Shown here: piece after piece, positions 44,814 to 53,593 of the stretch | Layout of the letters: every line of letters starts with the position of its first letter | Numbering within the stretch: position 1 is the stretch's first letter | NCBI RefSeq assembly: GCF_003368325.1 | Contig: NZ_CP031468.1 | Span: 62,001-126,000 of the forward strand | From: Paraburkholderia caffeinilytica | GTDB lineage: Bacteria > Pseudomonadota > Gammaproteobacteria > Burkholderiales > Burkholderiaceae | Direction of reading: 5' to 3' | Length of the DNA: 64,000 bases | Made by a program: the position numbers and the translations under genes | The notes under the pieces: generated by a model | What the model was told of the DNA's origin: nothing | The model's database searches: none | The model's input: only the letters and a program-made list of their open reading frames with translations

Positions 44814-45842
44814 TCATAGCGACACAGTAACAATGCTTCGTAATAGTTCGACAAACGAGGTGTGGCCCTGCCAGTTGATGCCATCCACCGCGGCCTCAGC
44901 TTTAGACGTGGCCCCATCCCGCGCGCCAGCTTTCACCGTTGCTTCAATCAGCTCGTGCTCCAGCGCTTGCGTATGAAGCACGTCGATGTTTCCCGTCTGT
45001 GCTGCAAGCGCAGCGGCGATTGCGTACGCACCCCAGTTGGAAACCGACGCGCTCACAACGACGTCGGTTGCCGTGACCGTGACAACGCCCGACTCATGAC
45101 CCGCCAAAGATTTCCCGCCCAGCGGATGAACGGCGGTGATAGCGTCTCGTACCGCGCCAAACCCAACTTCATTACCACCATCGCCAACGCCAATCGTCAG
45201 CACCCCGCGTTTGCGCGCAAAATCGGCGAGCAGGTAAACGTGACCGACATCTTCAGGGTTGCGACAATCACCTCGTACCCCGTGGAAGTAGCCTTCCTTG
45301 TTCGGGCCATCGCGTTCAACGAAGACGACCGCCCTAGGTCGGTACTCTTCCATCAATGTTTGCGCGATTCTGCGGCCAGGCTCAAGACCCAGCGGGAAGC
45401 ACACTGTCGAAATTGCGGCGGGGCCGCCCATTTCGGCATTGATGGTTGCAGCAACCGCCATCACGGGGGCTACATGTGCATCTTCGGTGACAAGGACTAC
45501 GCGCACACCGAAGGCGGCTATCAGCGCACGGGCCAGGACCGCGGCGCCGACCGGGCCATCTGTTTCACCTTGCGGCAGCCTAGGTGGTGTACCAGCTCCC
45601 GTGGCAATGAAGACGATGTCGCCGCGGGACAACGTATCGGCGAGTTTTCGCGCCGCGAGTGAACTGAGCGGCTCTCCATGGTGGGCGCGGCACACGTTGT
45701 ACATCGGCACCACATAGCCTGCTGGAAGGCCGCCGTTCAGAGGGCGAATTTCAACCGTCATAAGACGGTCAATCCGCTCACCTGTAATCTGGTCGTTCGT
45801 CGGAGTCATTGTTACGCTCGTTTTAACGGTCGATAGGCTCAC
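44814..45842 (-). CDS. DUF4392 (D-glutamate cyclase C-terminal-like) protein, copy 2
   Basis: The 342-residue paralogue of the 42422 gene has LTIGVGDGGNEVGFGAVRDA, TATDVVVSASVSNWGAYAIA and IATGAGTPPRLPQGETDGPV. GTG 45842 has AAGGAG seven bases upstream and overlaps the MFS stop by 20 bp; a later ATG (45809) has a poor site. The two copies are clearly divergent, so they may form a hetero-oligomer or act on different substrates. Both lie in the same operon as a PLP enzyme and dehydrogenases. Confidence 0.8.
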   Translation of the reverse strand: MSLSTVKTSVTMTPTNDQITGERIDRLMTVEIRPLNGGLPAGYVVPMYNVCRAHHGEPLSSLAARKLADTLSRGDIVFIATGAGTPPRLPQGETDGPVGAAVLARALIAAFGVRVVLVTEDAHVAPVMAVAATINAEMGGPAAISTVCFPLGLEPGRRIAQTLMEEYRPRAVVFVERDGPNKEGYFHGVRGDCRNPEDVGHVYLLADFARKRGVLTIGVGDGGNEVGFGAVRDAITAVHPLGGKSLAGHESGVVTVTATDVVVSASVSNWGAYAIAAALAAQTGNIDVLHTQALEHELIEATVKAGARDGATSKAEAAVDGINWQGHTSFVELLRSIVTVSL

Positions 45843-47139
45843 GATATGTCTCCTTCACCAGAAGGACGCAGACCAGTGAGATGATTGCCGCCAACACCAC
45901 GTACCACGAGACCGACATGGAGTTGCCACTTCGCGCCACGAGCCACGCGGCAATCAATGGCGTCGGCGCACTGGAGATAATTCCGGAGAGCTGATACGCG
46001 GTCGACGAACCGCTGAACCGGTAACGAGTCGGGTACTGCTCAGCGTAAATAACGCCGTGCAGCGAGCCGGTGGACGCGTGGCCGATGCCAAGGCCCAAAG
46101 CAAGTCCGACCGTGATAAGTGCCGGGTTCGCAGTATCGAGAAGCCAGAACAGCGGAAATGCGTAGAGCGCAAAGAAAATGGCACCAAACCCGTAGACGAC
46201 TCGCCGGCCAACCTTGTCCGAAAGCCATCCGAAGAAGGGTTGCATGAAGAGGTCAACTGCGGCTGCAATGAGTAGGCCCGTCGATGCGACGCTTCGCGGC
46301 AGATGTAGTGTTCCTGTGATGTACGTCAACGCATAAACGGTGATGAGGAAGTAGCCGACATTCGCCACGGTCTGGAAGAACACCATGATGACGGTCTTCT
46401 TCTTTTCGTTCTTCCACACTTCAAGCAGCGGGGCGCGCGAGACGTTGCCCGACTCTTTGACCTTCTCGAATGCTGGCGGCTCCGACACCTGCAAGCGGAT
46501 GTACATCCCGACTGCCAGCAGGGCGAGGCTGAAGATGAACGGCAATCGCCATCCCCATGCGAAGAACTGCTGGTCCGGCAACGCAGAAACGAGAGCGAAT
46601 GCTCCGGTAGACACCAGCAAGCCGGCCGGTACACCCATTTGCATAGTGCTTCCGAAAAGTCCTCTGCGCCCCTCTGGCGCGTGCTCGACTGACATCAGTG
46701 CTGCGCCACCCCATTCGCCACCCAAAGCGAAACCCTGGATGACGCGCAGGAGAATCAGAAGCGCCGGGCTCCAGTGACCCGCCGAGTTGTACGAGGGCAG
46801 AAAACCGATGCCGGCGGTGCAAATCCCCATGACAAGCAGGGTGAAGACCAGCATCTTTTTGCGGCCCATCTGGTCACCGAAGTGACCGATGACCATACCT
46901 CCGAGCGGGCGCAGCACGAATGCAACGGCGAAGGAAGCCATCGAAGCAAGCGTTGCCAGCTCCGGGGTTAAGTCATTAAAGAAGACTTTCGGAAATACCA
47001 GTGCTGCGGCTGTACCGTACAGAAAATAGTCGTACCATTCGACCGTCGTGCCAATGAACGAACTGAATGCTGCTCGCGTCGAAACGCTTCGAGCCTCCTT
47101 AGCTTCGTCCGAAGCCGTTGCTGCCAGATTTGCGCTCAT
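45823..47139 (-). CDS. MFS transporter, metabolite:H+ symporter (MHS) family
   Basis: The 438-residue transporter has about 12 spans. MHS features are SSFIGTTVEWYDYFLYGTAA at TM1, PLGGMVIGHFGDQMGRKKML and RVIQGFALGGEWGGAALMSV, as in ProP, KgtP and ShiA. These import carboxylates, betaines or amino acids with protons. It follows the ALDH gene by 77 bp and overlaps the next DUF4392 gene, so it likely takes up the pathway substrate. Confidence 0.9.
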   Translation of the reverse strand: MSANLAATASDEAKEARSVSTRAAFSSFIGTTVEWYDYFLYGTAAALVFPKVFFNDLTPELATLASMASFAVAFVLRPLGGMVIGHFGDQMGRKKMLVFTLLVMGICTAGIGFLPSYNSAGHWSPALLILLRVIQGFALGGEWGGAALMSVEHAPEGRRGLFGSTMQMGVPAGLLVSTGAFALVSALPDQQFFAWGWRLPFIFSLALLAVGMYIRLQVSEPPAFEKVKESGNVSRAPLLEVWKNEKKKTVIMVFFQTVANVGYFLITVYALTYITGTLHLPRSVASTGLLIAAAVDLFMQPFFGWLSDKVGRRVVYGFGAIFFALYAFPLFWLLDTANPALITVGLALGLGIGHASTGSLHGVIYAEQYPTRYRFSGSSTAYQLSGIISSAPTPLIAAWLVARSGNSMSVSWYVVLAAIISLVCVLLVKETYREPIDR

Positions 47140-47216
47140 GATTAACTCCCAACCTGTTGCCCAGTAAAGGTGTGGTGGTCACCCGGTCGGTCGCCGGGCT
47201 ACCTTATCTGCAGCGG

Positions 47217-48716
47217 TTACACGTTGATGGTTACGCTCTTTCGCGACGTGTACGCTTCCAGTGCGCCTTCAATGGAATACTCGGCACCGATGCCGCTCTG
47301 CTTCGCGCCACCGTACGACATACCCGGAATCTGGCCGCCAGCGCGATTGACCTGCAACCAGCCCGCGTCGATTTGTTCCGTGACGCGCAGCGCCGTGGTC
47401 AGGTCATTTGTGAAGACATACGCAGCGAGGCCATAGACGGAGTCGTTCGCCCATTGCAACACCTCCTCGTCGTCCTTCCAGGGCAATGCCACCAGAACCG
47501 GGCCGAAGACCTCTTCGCGGCACACGCGCCAGCTGTTGTCGACGCCAGTGAAAATCACGGGCTCAGGGAAGAAGCCTTTGGCTTCTTCGACCGTCGGCGG
47601 CAGCGCGCCTGTCAGAACCTTCGCGCCGTTGTTGATGGCTTCTTCGATGAATGCGCGAACTTCCGAGTAACGTTCGGCGCTGATGATTGCGCCGATGTCG
47701 CTCGATTCGTCCAGTGAGTCGCCAATTTTCAGCTCCTTCACTTTGGCGACCACTTTGGTCATCACCTGGTCCCAGACGCTTTCGTGGACGTACAACCGCG
47801 AGCCAGCGGTACAGGACTGACCCTGGCGGGCGAAGCGCATCGCATTGATGATGCCGGTGACCGTCGAGTCGATATGTTCCGGGGTCGCCGCATCCGGATA
47901 GACGATGCACGGGCTCTTGCCGCCGAGTTCAAGCGTTGCGTGACCGATACGGTCTGCAACTGCGTGACCGACCAGTTTGCCGACTTCCAGCGAACCGGTG
48001 AACGAAACCTTCGCGACATTCGGATGCGCCGCGAGCGGCGCGCCGGCATCGATACCCGTGCCAGTTACCACGTTGAACACGCCCGCCGGGAACAGACCGG
48101 TCGCGAGTTCGGCAATTTTGATAACAGCAAGCGGCGCGTCTTCGGCCGGCTTCAGAACCAGCGTGTTGCCAGTGCCAAGCGCCATGCCGATTTTCACGGC
48201 CGCCAGGACAACCGGTGAATTCCACGGGATAATGGCGCCGACGACGCCGAGCGGCTCACGCGTCGTGTAGCTGAAGAGACCCGGACCGAGCGGTAGTGTT
48301 TCACCCTTTTGTTCAGCGATGACACCGCCGTAGTAACGCAACACTTCAGCGGCACCCAGAACTTCCGGGCGGCTTTGGGTGCGCAGCGCATTGCCGCTTT
48401 CCGCAGCGAGAACTCGAGCGATTTCTTCAGCGTTGGCGGTAACGCGATTGCCCAGTTCAATCAGGAGGGCGCCGCGTGCACGCGATGCCAAGCGACGCCA
48501 TGCCGGGAAAGCAGCACTCGCTGCGGTAACGGCCGCCTTGACGTCTTCTTCGTCGCTCGCACCGATGGAGACAATCTTCGTGCGGCGCGACGGATTTTCG
48601 ACATCAAGGGTCTTGCCCTTTGCGGGGGTGCGCCACTCGTTGTTAATCAGCAGGCCGGTAATGCCCGCCTTCGGAACGACGATTTCGGCGGATACGTTGT
48701 CGGTCATGGAATTCAC
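47217..48716 (-). CDS. Aldehyde dehydrogenase (NAD(P)-dependent)
   Basis: The 499-residue ALDH is complete at its active site: VVGAIIPWNSPVVLA (Asn), TLVLKPAEDAPL (Lys), ATLELGGKSPCIVY (Glu) and GQSCTAGSRLYVHES (Cys). The GTG at 48716 follows AAGGA; an ATG nine bases on (48707) is an alternative. It lies 26 bp after the beta-hydroxyacid dehydrogenase stop, forming the front of the operon. It probably oxidises a semialdehyde produced in the pathway. It contrasts with the residue-depleted ALDH at 9358. Confidence 0.9.
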   Translation of the reverse strand: MNSMTDNVSAEIVVPKAGITGLLINNEWRTPAKGKTLDVENPSRRTKIVSIGASDEEDVKAAVTAASAAFPAWRRLASRARGALLIELGNRVTANAEEIARVLAAESGNALRTQSRPEVLGAAEVLRYYGGVIAEQKGETLPLGPGLFSYTTREPLGVVGAIIPWNSPVVLAAVKIGMALGTGNTLVLKPAEDAPLAVIKIAELATGLFPAGVFNVVTGTGIDAGAPLAAHPNVAKVSFTGSLEVGKLVGHAVADRIGHATLELGGKSPCIVYPDAATPEHIDSTVTGIINAMRFARQGQSCTAGSRLYVHESVWDQVMTKVVAKVKELKIGDSLDESSDIGAIISAERYSEVRAFIEEAINNGAKVLTGALPPTVEEAKGFFPEPVIFTGVDNSWRVCREEVFGPVLVALPWKDDEEVLQWANDSVYGLAAYVFTNDLTTALRVTEQIDAGWLQVNRAGGQIPGMSYGGAKQSGIGAEYSIEGALEAYTSRKSVTINV

Positions 48717-48742
48717 GTTATTTCCTTTGGTGTTCAATTGAC

Positions 48743-49633
48743 TTACAGGGCGGCGGGCAGGCTAAGGCGCACGCCAAGCAGCTCTTCGTAGATTTCATTC
48801 ACGCTGGTCGAATCCTTACCGCCGAGACCCTTTGCGCGAGCCGCGTTGTAGGTTTGCAGCACGAGTTGGCCGAGCGGCATCGGAAGATTCGAGAATTCGT
48901 CGAGGCACAATTTGATGTCTTTGTGCATGAGGTCGATGGCGAAGTTGGCCGGGCGCTGCTCGGTGAACAGCGTCTTCGGCAGGTAGTCGAGCATCTTGCT
49001 ACCGGCGAGGCCAGCCGTCAGGACGTCGCACAGCACGTCGAGCTTCGCGCCTGCCTTGACGCTGGCAGTAAGCACTTCACCTAGGGCGACGGTATTGATT
49101 GCCGTGAGCAGGTTGTGGCTTAGTTTCGTAAGCTGACCCGCGCCCGTATCGCCGCAATGCACGACGCGGCCGGCCAGAACTTCGAAAATCGCGTTCAGTT
49201 TTTCGATTACTTCGGGCGAGCCACCGACCATCAGAACTAGCTTGCCGTTCTCGGCGCCTGCAACGCCGCCGCTCACGGGCGAATCGACGAAGCTAACTTT
49301 CTTTGCTGCGGCTGCAGCAGCAACCTCTTTGGTCGTCGCCGGGTCGACGGTGCTGAAGTCGACAATGATTGCGCCTTCGGCTGCCGTCTGCAGAACACCG
49401 GTTTCGCCAGTCACCGCATCGCGCAGCGTCTTCGGGCTCGGCAGGCTGAGGAGAATGCGTTCTGCGTCTTGTGCTGCGTCGGCAGGGCTCTTCGCGGCGA
49501 TTGCACCCTTCGATGCGAGAGCGTCAACGGCTGCCTGGCTAGGGTCGAACACGCGCACCTGATGACCCGCTGCGACCAGACGGGCTGCCATACGGCCACC
49601 CATGCGTCCCACTCCGATAAATGCAACCTTCAT
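48743..49633 (-). CDS. NAD-binding beta-hydroxyacid dehydrogenase (3-hydroxyisobutyrate dehydrogenase family)
   Basis: The 296-residue protein has the N-terminal dinucleotide motif FIGVGRMGGRMAARLVAAGH, the substrate motif DSPVSGGVAGAENGKL, and the catalytic Lys in GAGQLTKLSHNLL. The family includes tartronate semialdehyde reductase, 3-hydroxyisobutyrate and related dehydrogenases. ATG 49633 follows GGAGG. It is the first gene of the minus-strand operon, divergent from LysR, with the 50-bp element between. With the following ALDH it could convert a beta-hydroxyacid to a semialdehyde and then an acid. Confidence 0.88.
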   Translation of the reverse strand: MKVAFIGVGRMGGRMAARLVAAGHQVRVFDPSQAAVDALASKGAIAAKSPADAAQDAERILLSLPSPKTLRDAVTGETGVLQTAAEGAIIVDFSTVDPATTKEVAAAAAAKKVSFVDSPVSGGVAGAENGKLVLMVGGSPEVIEKLNAIFEVLAGRVVHCGDTGAGQLTKLSHNLLTAINTVALGEVLTASVKAGAKLDVLCDVLTAGLAGSKMLDYLPKTLFTEQRPANFAIDLMHKDIKLCLDEFSNLPMPLGQLVLQTYNAARAKGLGGKDSTSVNEIYEELLGVRLSLPAAL

Positions 49634-49751
49634 TTGAGCTTCCTCCAACTGGAATCTGATTGGTTAAGCCGGGCAAAACGCGCAACACCTAAGTCATTGT
49701 CAGTCAAGGGTTTTCCCTTGTTTCGACCAGAAATTGCGTGCCGGTGATGTG

Positions 49752-49801
49752 ACTATAGGAAGACAAATTCAGAAAAAAAAGACGACACTTTTTGACCCTA
49801 T
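49752..49801. promoter_or_regulatory. 50-bp regulatory element, copy 2 (LysR / dehydrogenase divergent promoter)
   Basis: It matches 41939-41988 at 47 of 50 positions without gaps. It lies 48 bp before the LysR start and 118 bp before the dehydrogenase start, where a LysR protein would bind its own divergent promoter. On the minus strand TATAGT could serve as a -10 box, but no good -35 is seen, consistent with activation. Confidence 0.75.
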
Positions 49802-49849
49802 GAGTAAGTTTCGCTTACCATTCGCTCCATATCCTTGTAGGAGTGCGGG

Positions 49850-50755
49850 ATGCTCAACCTCAGCCGCCTTCATCTGTTGCATGAGTTGTCGGTCCTTGGA
49901 ACGATTTCGGCGGTCGCGGAAGCGGTCCGTCTCACGCGGCCAGCCGTTTCTCAACAGCTCGCCCAACTGGAAGAGGAACTCGAGACGGTTCTAATCGAGC
50001 GGTCAGGTCGCGGCGTCCAACTGACGCCTGCCGGACGGCGTTTGGTGGCAAGAGCGACTGGCTTGTTCGAAATGGTTGCGGATATTGAGTCCGAGGTCGC
50101 TGCCGCGAATGTGGAAGTCAGTGGCGAGGTGCGAATGTCGGCATTCGGGTCGCTGGCGAGCAGTGTCGTGCCGGTCGCCATCAGCCGACTACTTGAGCAG
50201 CACCCTCAGTTGAACGTCATCTTTACCGAACTGGAGCCATCCGAAGGCCTGAGAGCGGCCGCGGCCAAGCAGACCGACCTCGCCATCGTGGATGACCTCG
50301 TGAGCGCCGAAGCACTCGCAAGCGCCCTTGAGTTTCATCCTTTATGTGTTGACCACTTTGATGCGGTTGTATCGTCGAAGCACAAGCTTGCTGGACGAAA
50401 ATCCATTGCGTTATCGGACCTCGCGCACGAACGCTGGGCGTTGAATCAGTCGGCGGCGACGTACCACACGTTCCTTCTGAACGCCTGCTATGCAGGCGGG
50501 TTCACCCCGAAAGTGACGACAAGCAGCCGCAATACGGCAGTCACACTGGAAATGGTCCGGACCGGCTGTGCCGTCGCTGTGTTGCCACGGCTCGCCCTGC
50601 GGCAGGCAGAGAAAGACCCCGACTTCTCTGTCATTCCAATTGACCCCGTGTTGAACAGGCGCGTATTCATTGCCTTGCCACGCGGGACCGCAAAGCGGCC
50701 CGCTATCGCGGCAGTTCTCGATGCTCTAACGTTGGCCGCTGAACCGTCCGAGTGA
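49850..50755 (+). CDS. LysR-family regulator of the DUF4392/SelA-like operon
   Basis: The 301-residue LysR has HTH (ELSVLGTISAVAEAVRLTRP, AVSQQLAQLEEELETVLIER) and a periplasmic-binding-like effector domain (VRMSAFGSLASSVVPVAISR). It is divergent from the dehydrogenase gene. Two near-identical elements (41939, 49752) and a diverged third (55356) mark its likely regulon of three operons. Confidence 0.92.
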   Translation: MLNLSRLHLLHELSVLGTISAVAEAVRLTRPAVSQQLAQLEEELETVLIERSGRGVQLTPAGRRLVARATGLFEMVADIESEVAAANVEVSGEVRMSAFGSLASSVVPVAISRLLEQHPQLNVIFTELEPSEGLRAAAAKQTDLAIVDDLVSAEALASALEFHPLCVDHFDAVVSSKHKLAGRKSIALSDLAHERWALNQSAATYHTFLLNACYAGGFTPKVTTSSRNTAVTLEMVRTGCAVAVLPRLALRQAEKDPDFSVIPIDPVLNRRVFIALPRGTAKRPAIAAVLDALTLAAEPSE

Positions 50756-50841
50756 AGGCCAAACCCGTGCCGGTCCCATCACAAGACCAGGCGACCAGTT
50801 GAGTGCCTTTGCGCTCAATACGAGCGGGGCATTTCCGACGC

Positions 50842-51978
50842 TTAGAGGCGTTTTCGGATGATTTCTGCGACAGCGTCAACGTCTGTTTCGTCGTTGAAAA
50901 TGCCGAACGAAATTCTGATGCCATCTCGCTCTGGCGATACGCGGACATTGTTCTCCGAGAGATACGCCAACCAGTCAGGCGAGAGCGCCATCGTGTAAAT
51001 GTGCGCACGCTCCGTCGCATTCCGTGGCCCGACAAGTCGGATGCGAAGGTCATCGAGATGCTCGATAAGTCTGTCCCCGAGTCTGAGGACGTGCGCCTCA
51101 ATGTTGTCGACGCCGATGCTATCGAGCAAACTCAACGTAGCGCCCAGCGCATGAATCCCTGGCAGGTTGAAGTTGCCGAGCTCGAATCGACCAGCCCCTG
51201 CTCGCAGAGCGACATCATCGGGACGTGCTATGAAATCGGCCGGCGGATTCGCGAGCCCAGCCGTGGCGAGATACACGGGCTCAAGGCTTTCGAGGCTTGA
51301 ATCGACGTAAAGGAACCCAAGCCCTTGGGGCACCAGCAGTCCTTTGTGGCATCCGGCCGCCAGAATCGAAACCCCAAGGTCTTTGACGTCAAGCGGCAAG
51401 ACTCCGACCGACTGCATTGCATCGACAACGAGATAAAGAGCATTCTCTTTGCAAAGCTGTCCGATAGACCGGATGTCATGTCGCTGCCCGGCGTGAAAGG
51501 TCACGTGCGAAAGCGATATCGCTCGCGTTTTGCAGTCGACGTAGGGAGCGAAAGTCTGGGCATTCGCAACCTCTCCAGATAATTTGACGAACCGCACCTC
51601 GACACCTTTACGACGCAAATTCAGCCACGTATAGGCGTTGTTGGGATGGTCGCCTTCAATCAGCAAGACGTTGTCGCCAGCGTTGAAATCAATCGCATTG
51701 GCTGCGATGTTGAGGCCTTCCGACGTGTTCTTAGTGTATGCGATTTCGTCAGGAGATGCTCCAATGAATGACGCCAGGCCCCCCCGCACCTGTTCAACCC
51801 GGGCCAGCCATTTCGGCTTTGGGCCTGCCATCTCAAAGCTTTCTGCGAGAAAGTCTTCGACTGCCACCTTTGCGGTCACGCCAAGTGGCGTCTGATGTGC
51901 CGAGTCCAGATAGAGCATTTTGCTTGCCGCAGGAAAATCTGCCCTGATTGCTGCGTTATCGAGGAGTGTCATGAGCAT
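50842..51978 (-). CDS. Class V PLP-dependent aminotransferase/desulfurase-like enzyme
   Basis: The 378-residue fold-type I protein has LYLDSAHQTPLGV near the N-terminus, YTKNTSEGLNIAANAI for the phosphate-binding region, VVDAMQSVGVLPLDV with the cofactor Asp, and the probable PLP-Lys in ILAAGCHKGLLVPQGLG. It is closer to the isopenicillin-N-epimerase/CsdA-like subgroup than to IscS. The likely catalytic loop Cys of desulfurases is not evident, so an epimerase or aminotransferase is more probable. It lies 93 bp after the glutamate-type ABC ATPase on the same strand and may be cotranscribed. Confidence 0.82.
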   Translation of the reverse strand: MLMTLLDNAAIRADFPAASKMLYLDSAHQTPLGVTAKVAVEDFLAESFEMAGPKPKWLARVEQVRGGLASFIGASPDEIAYTKNTSEGLNIAANAIDFNAGDNVLLIEGDHPNNAYTWLNLRRKGVEVRFVKLSGEVANAQTFAPYVDCKTRAISLSHVTFHAGQRHDIRSIGQLCKENALYLVVDAMQSVGVLPLDVKDLGVSILAAGCHKGLLVPQGLGFLYVDSSLESLEPVYLATAGLANPPADFIARPDDVALRAGAGRFELGNFNLPGIHALGATLSLLDSIGVDNIEAHVLRLGDRLIEHLDDLRIRLVGPRNATERAHIYTMALSPDWLAYLSENNVRVSPERDGIRISFGIFNDETDVDAVAEIIRKRL

Positions 51979-52071
51979 TCATCGTTGCGCGCCTGAACGG
52001 GCGCTGCAATTGGAAGATGGTTACGGGAAGGCCTGCGCCACGAAAACGCTCGTCGGTGGCCGGGGTTTCAT

Positions 52072-52824
52072 TTAGGCGTGTGCCAACACCTGACCAAGAA
52101 ATTCGCGTACACGCGGATGAGCTGCGTCGCTGAAGAATTCGTCCGGCGAGGCGTCGACAAGGATGCGGCCGCCGTCAACGAAGATGATTCGGTCGGCAAC
52201 TCTCCGTGCAAACGACATTTCGTGGGTGACACAAAGCATGGTCATACCCTCCGTCGCCAAAGCAACCATCGTGTCGAGAACCTCTTTGACCATCTCTGGG
52301 TCCAACGCCGATGTCGGTTCATCAAAGAGCATGACACTCGGACTCATGCATAAGGCCCGTGCGATGGCCACTCGCTGTTGCTGACCTCCCGAGAGTTGGG
52401 GAGGATATTTTCCCGCCTGATTTGCTACGCGGACCTTGGTGAGCAACCGAGTCGCGATTTCTCTTGCCTCATCCTTGCTTACTCCGTTCACTTTTACGGG
52501 CGCGAGCATGCAGTTTTTGAGCACAGTGTAGTGCGGAAACAGATTGAAACTCTGAAACACCATGCCTACATGGCGACGTACATCTGCTGGCTTCTGGTAT
52601 CGCTCGCCGGTTTGTGGGTTCCGGACAATGACCTCTCCGCCGTCAATGTCCTCCAGCCCGTTGATGCAACGAATGAGCGTAGATTTTCCGGAGCCCGATG
52701 GTCCGCAAATCACCACTTTCTGTCCAACGCCAATCTTCAGGTTGACGCTGTTGAGAACTGTTTGCGCCCCGAAGCGCTTGGTTAGCGATACGAGTTCGAC
52801 GACTGGGGTATCGGTTGCATTCAT
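52072..52824 (-). CDS. Polar amino acid ABC transporter ATPase (GltL/GlnQ-like)
   Basis: The 250-residue ATPase shows Walker A GPSGSGKST, Q-loop VFQSFNLFPHYTVL, signature LSGGQQQRVAIARAL, Walker B VMLFDEPTSALD and H-loop CVTHEM. Length and motifs are those of the polar amino acid family (GltL, GlnQ, HisP). It is fourth in the operon SBP-permease-permease-ATPase, 32 bp after the preceding gene. Confidence 0.92.
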   Translation of the reverse strand: MNATDTPVVELVSLTKRFGAQTVLNSVNLKIGVGQKVVICGPSGSGKSTLIRCINGLEDIDGGEVIVRNPQTGERYQKPADVRRHVGMVFQSFNLFPHYTVLKNCMLAPVKVNGVSKDEAREIATRLLTKVRVANQAGKYPPQLSGGQQQRVAIARALCMSPSVMLFDEPTSALDPEMVKEVLDTMVALATEGMTMLCVTHEMSFARRVADRIIFVDGGRILVDASPDEFFSDAAHPRVREFLGQVLAHA

Positions 52825-52856
52825 TTCTGCTCCCTGTAACGGGCGATTGGGTGGAG

Positions 52857-53585
52857 TCAGTTGGCTGCGGTGACAACGATCGGAGCCGGAATACGTGTTT
52901 CGCTCTTTGCCTGGCGACGCGCCCGAAGGTAGTCAGCAAGCTCCGCCACACCGGAGCAGATTACGAAATACACGACTGCTGCGAATGTATAAAACTCCAC
53001 AAGCTTGCCGTCACGCTGGGCAATCTTCGAGGCGGCCCCGACAAAATCCGTCAGCGACAGGACGTACACAAGAGACGTGTCCTGGAACAGAATAATTGCC
53101 TGGGTCACCATGATTGGAATCACCGCCTTAAGCGCCTGTGGAACGATGACGAGTGAATACGCATGCCAGGTCGAAAGACCCAAAGCTTTCGCTCCCTCAT
53201 ATTGACCTCTCGGCACGGACAGCAGACCCGAGCGGATGATTTCGCAGAAGTAGGCTGCCTCAAAAAGCGTGTACGTAACGAAGGCCGTCAGTTGCGGACT
53301 TACCGAGACCGAGATTCCCACCGGAGAGAAATGGCGAAGCGCTAGCGGCACAAGAAAGAAAAACCAGAACAGCACCATGATGAGCGGAATTGACCGCATG
53401 ACCGTCACGTAAGCCCAGACGATACGGTCGAGCACCGGGACCCTGATGTGACGAATCACGGCGAGGACTATTCCGATAGCGAGACCGCCGAGAAACGCGA
53501 GGAAAGTGAGCTTGAGGGTGAACACCATGCCCTCGCCGAGATACGGGAGTGCGCGCTGGATGGCGCCAAAGTCATACGTAGTCAT
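52857..53585 (-). CDS. Polar amino acid ABC transporter permease (GltK-like)
   Basis: The 242-residue inner-membrane permease has the HisM/GlnP-type motif LSVPRGQYEGAKALGLSTWH and about five hydrophobic segments (LKLTFLAFLGGLAIGIVLAV). It starts 8 bp after the stop of the GltJ-like gene. It pairs with that permease as a heterodimer. Confidence 0.92.
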   Translation of the reverse strand: MTTYDFGAIQRALPYLGEGMVFTLKLTFLAFLGGLAIGIVLAVIRHIRVPVLDRIVWAYVTVMRSIPLIMVLFWFFFLVPLALRHFSPVGISVSVSPQLTAFVTYTLFEAAYFCEIIRSGLLSVPRGQYEGAKALGLSTWHAYSLVIVPQALKAVIPIMVTQAIILFQDTSLVYVLSLTDFVGAASKIAQRDGKLVEFYTFAAVVYFVICSGVAELADYLRARRQAKSETRIPAPIVVTAAN

Positions 53586-53593
53586 GCCTGCCT

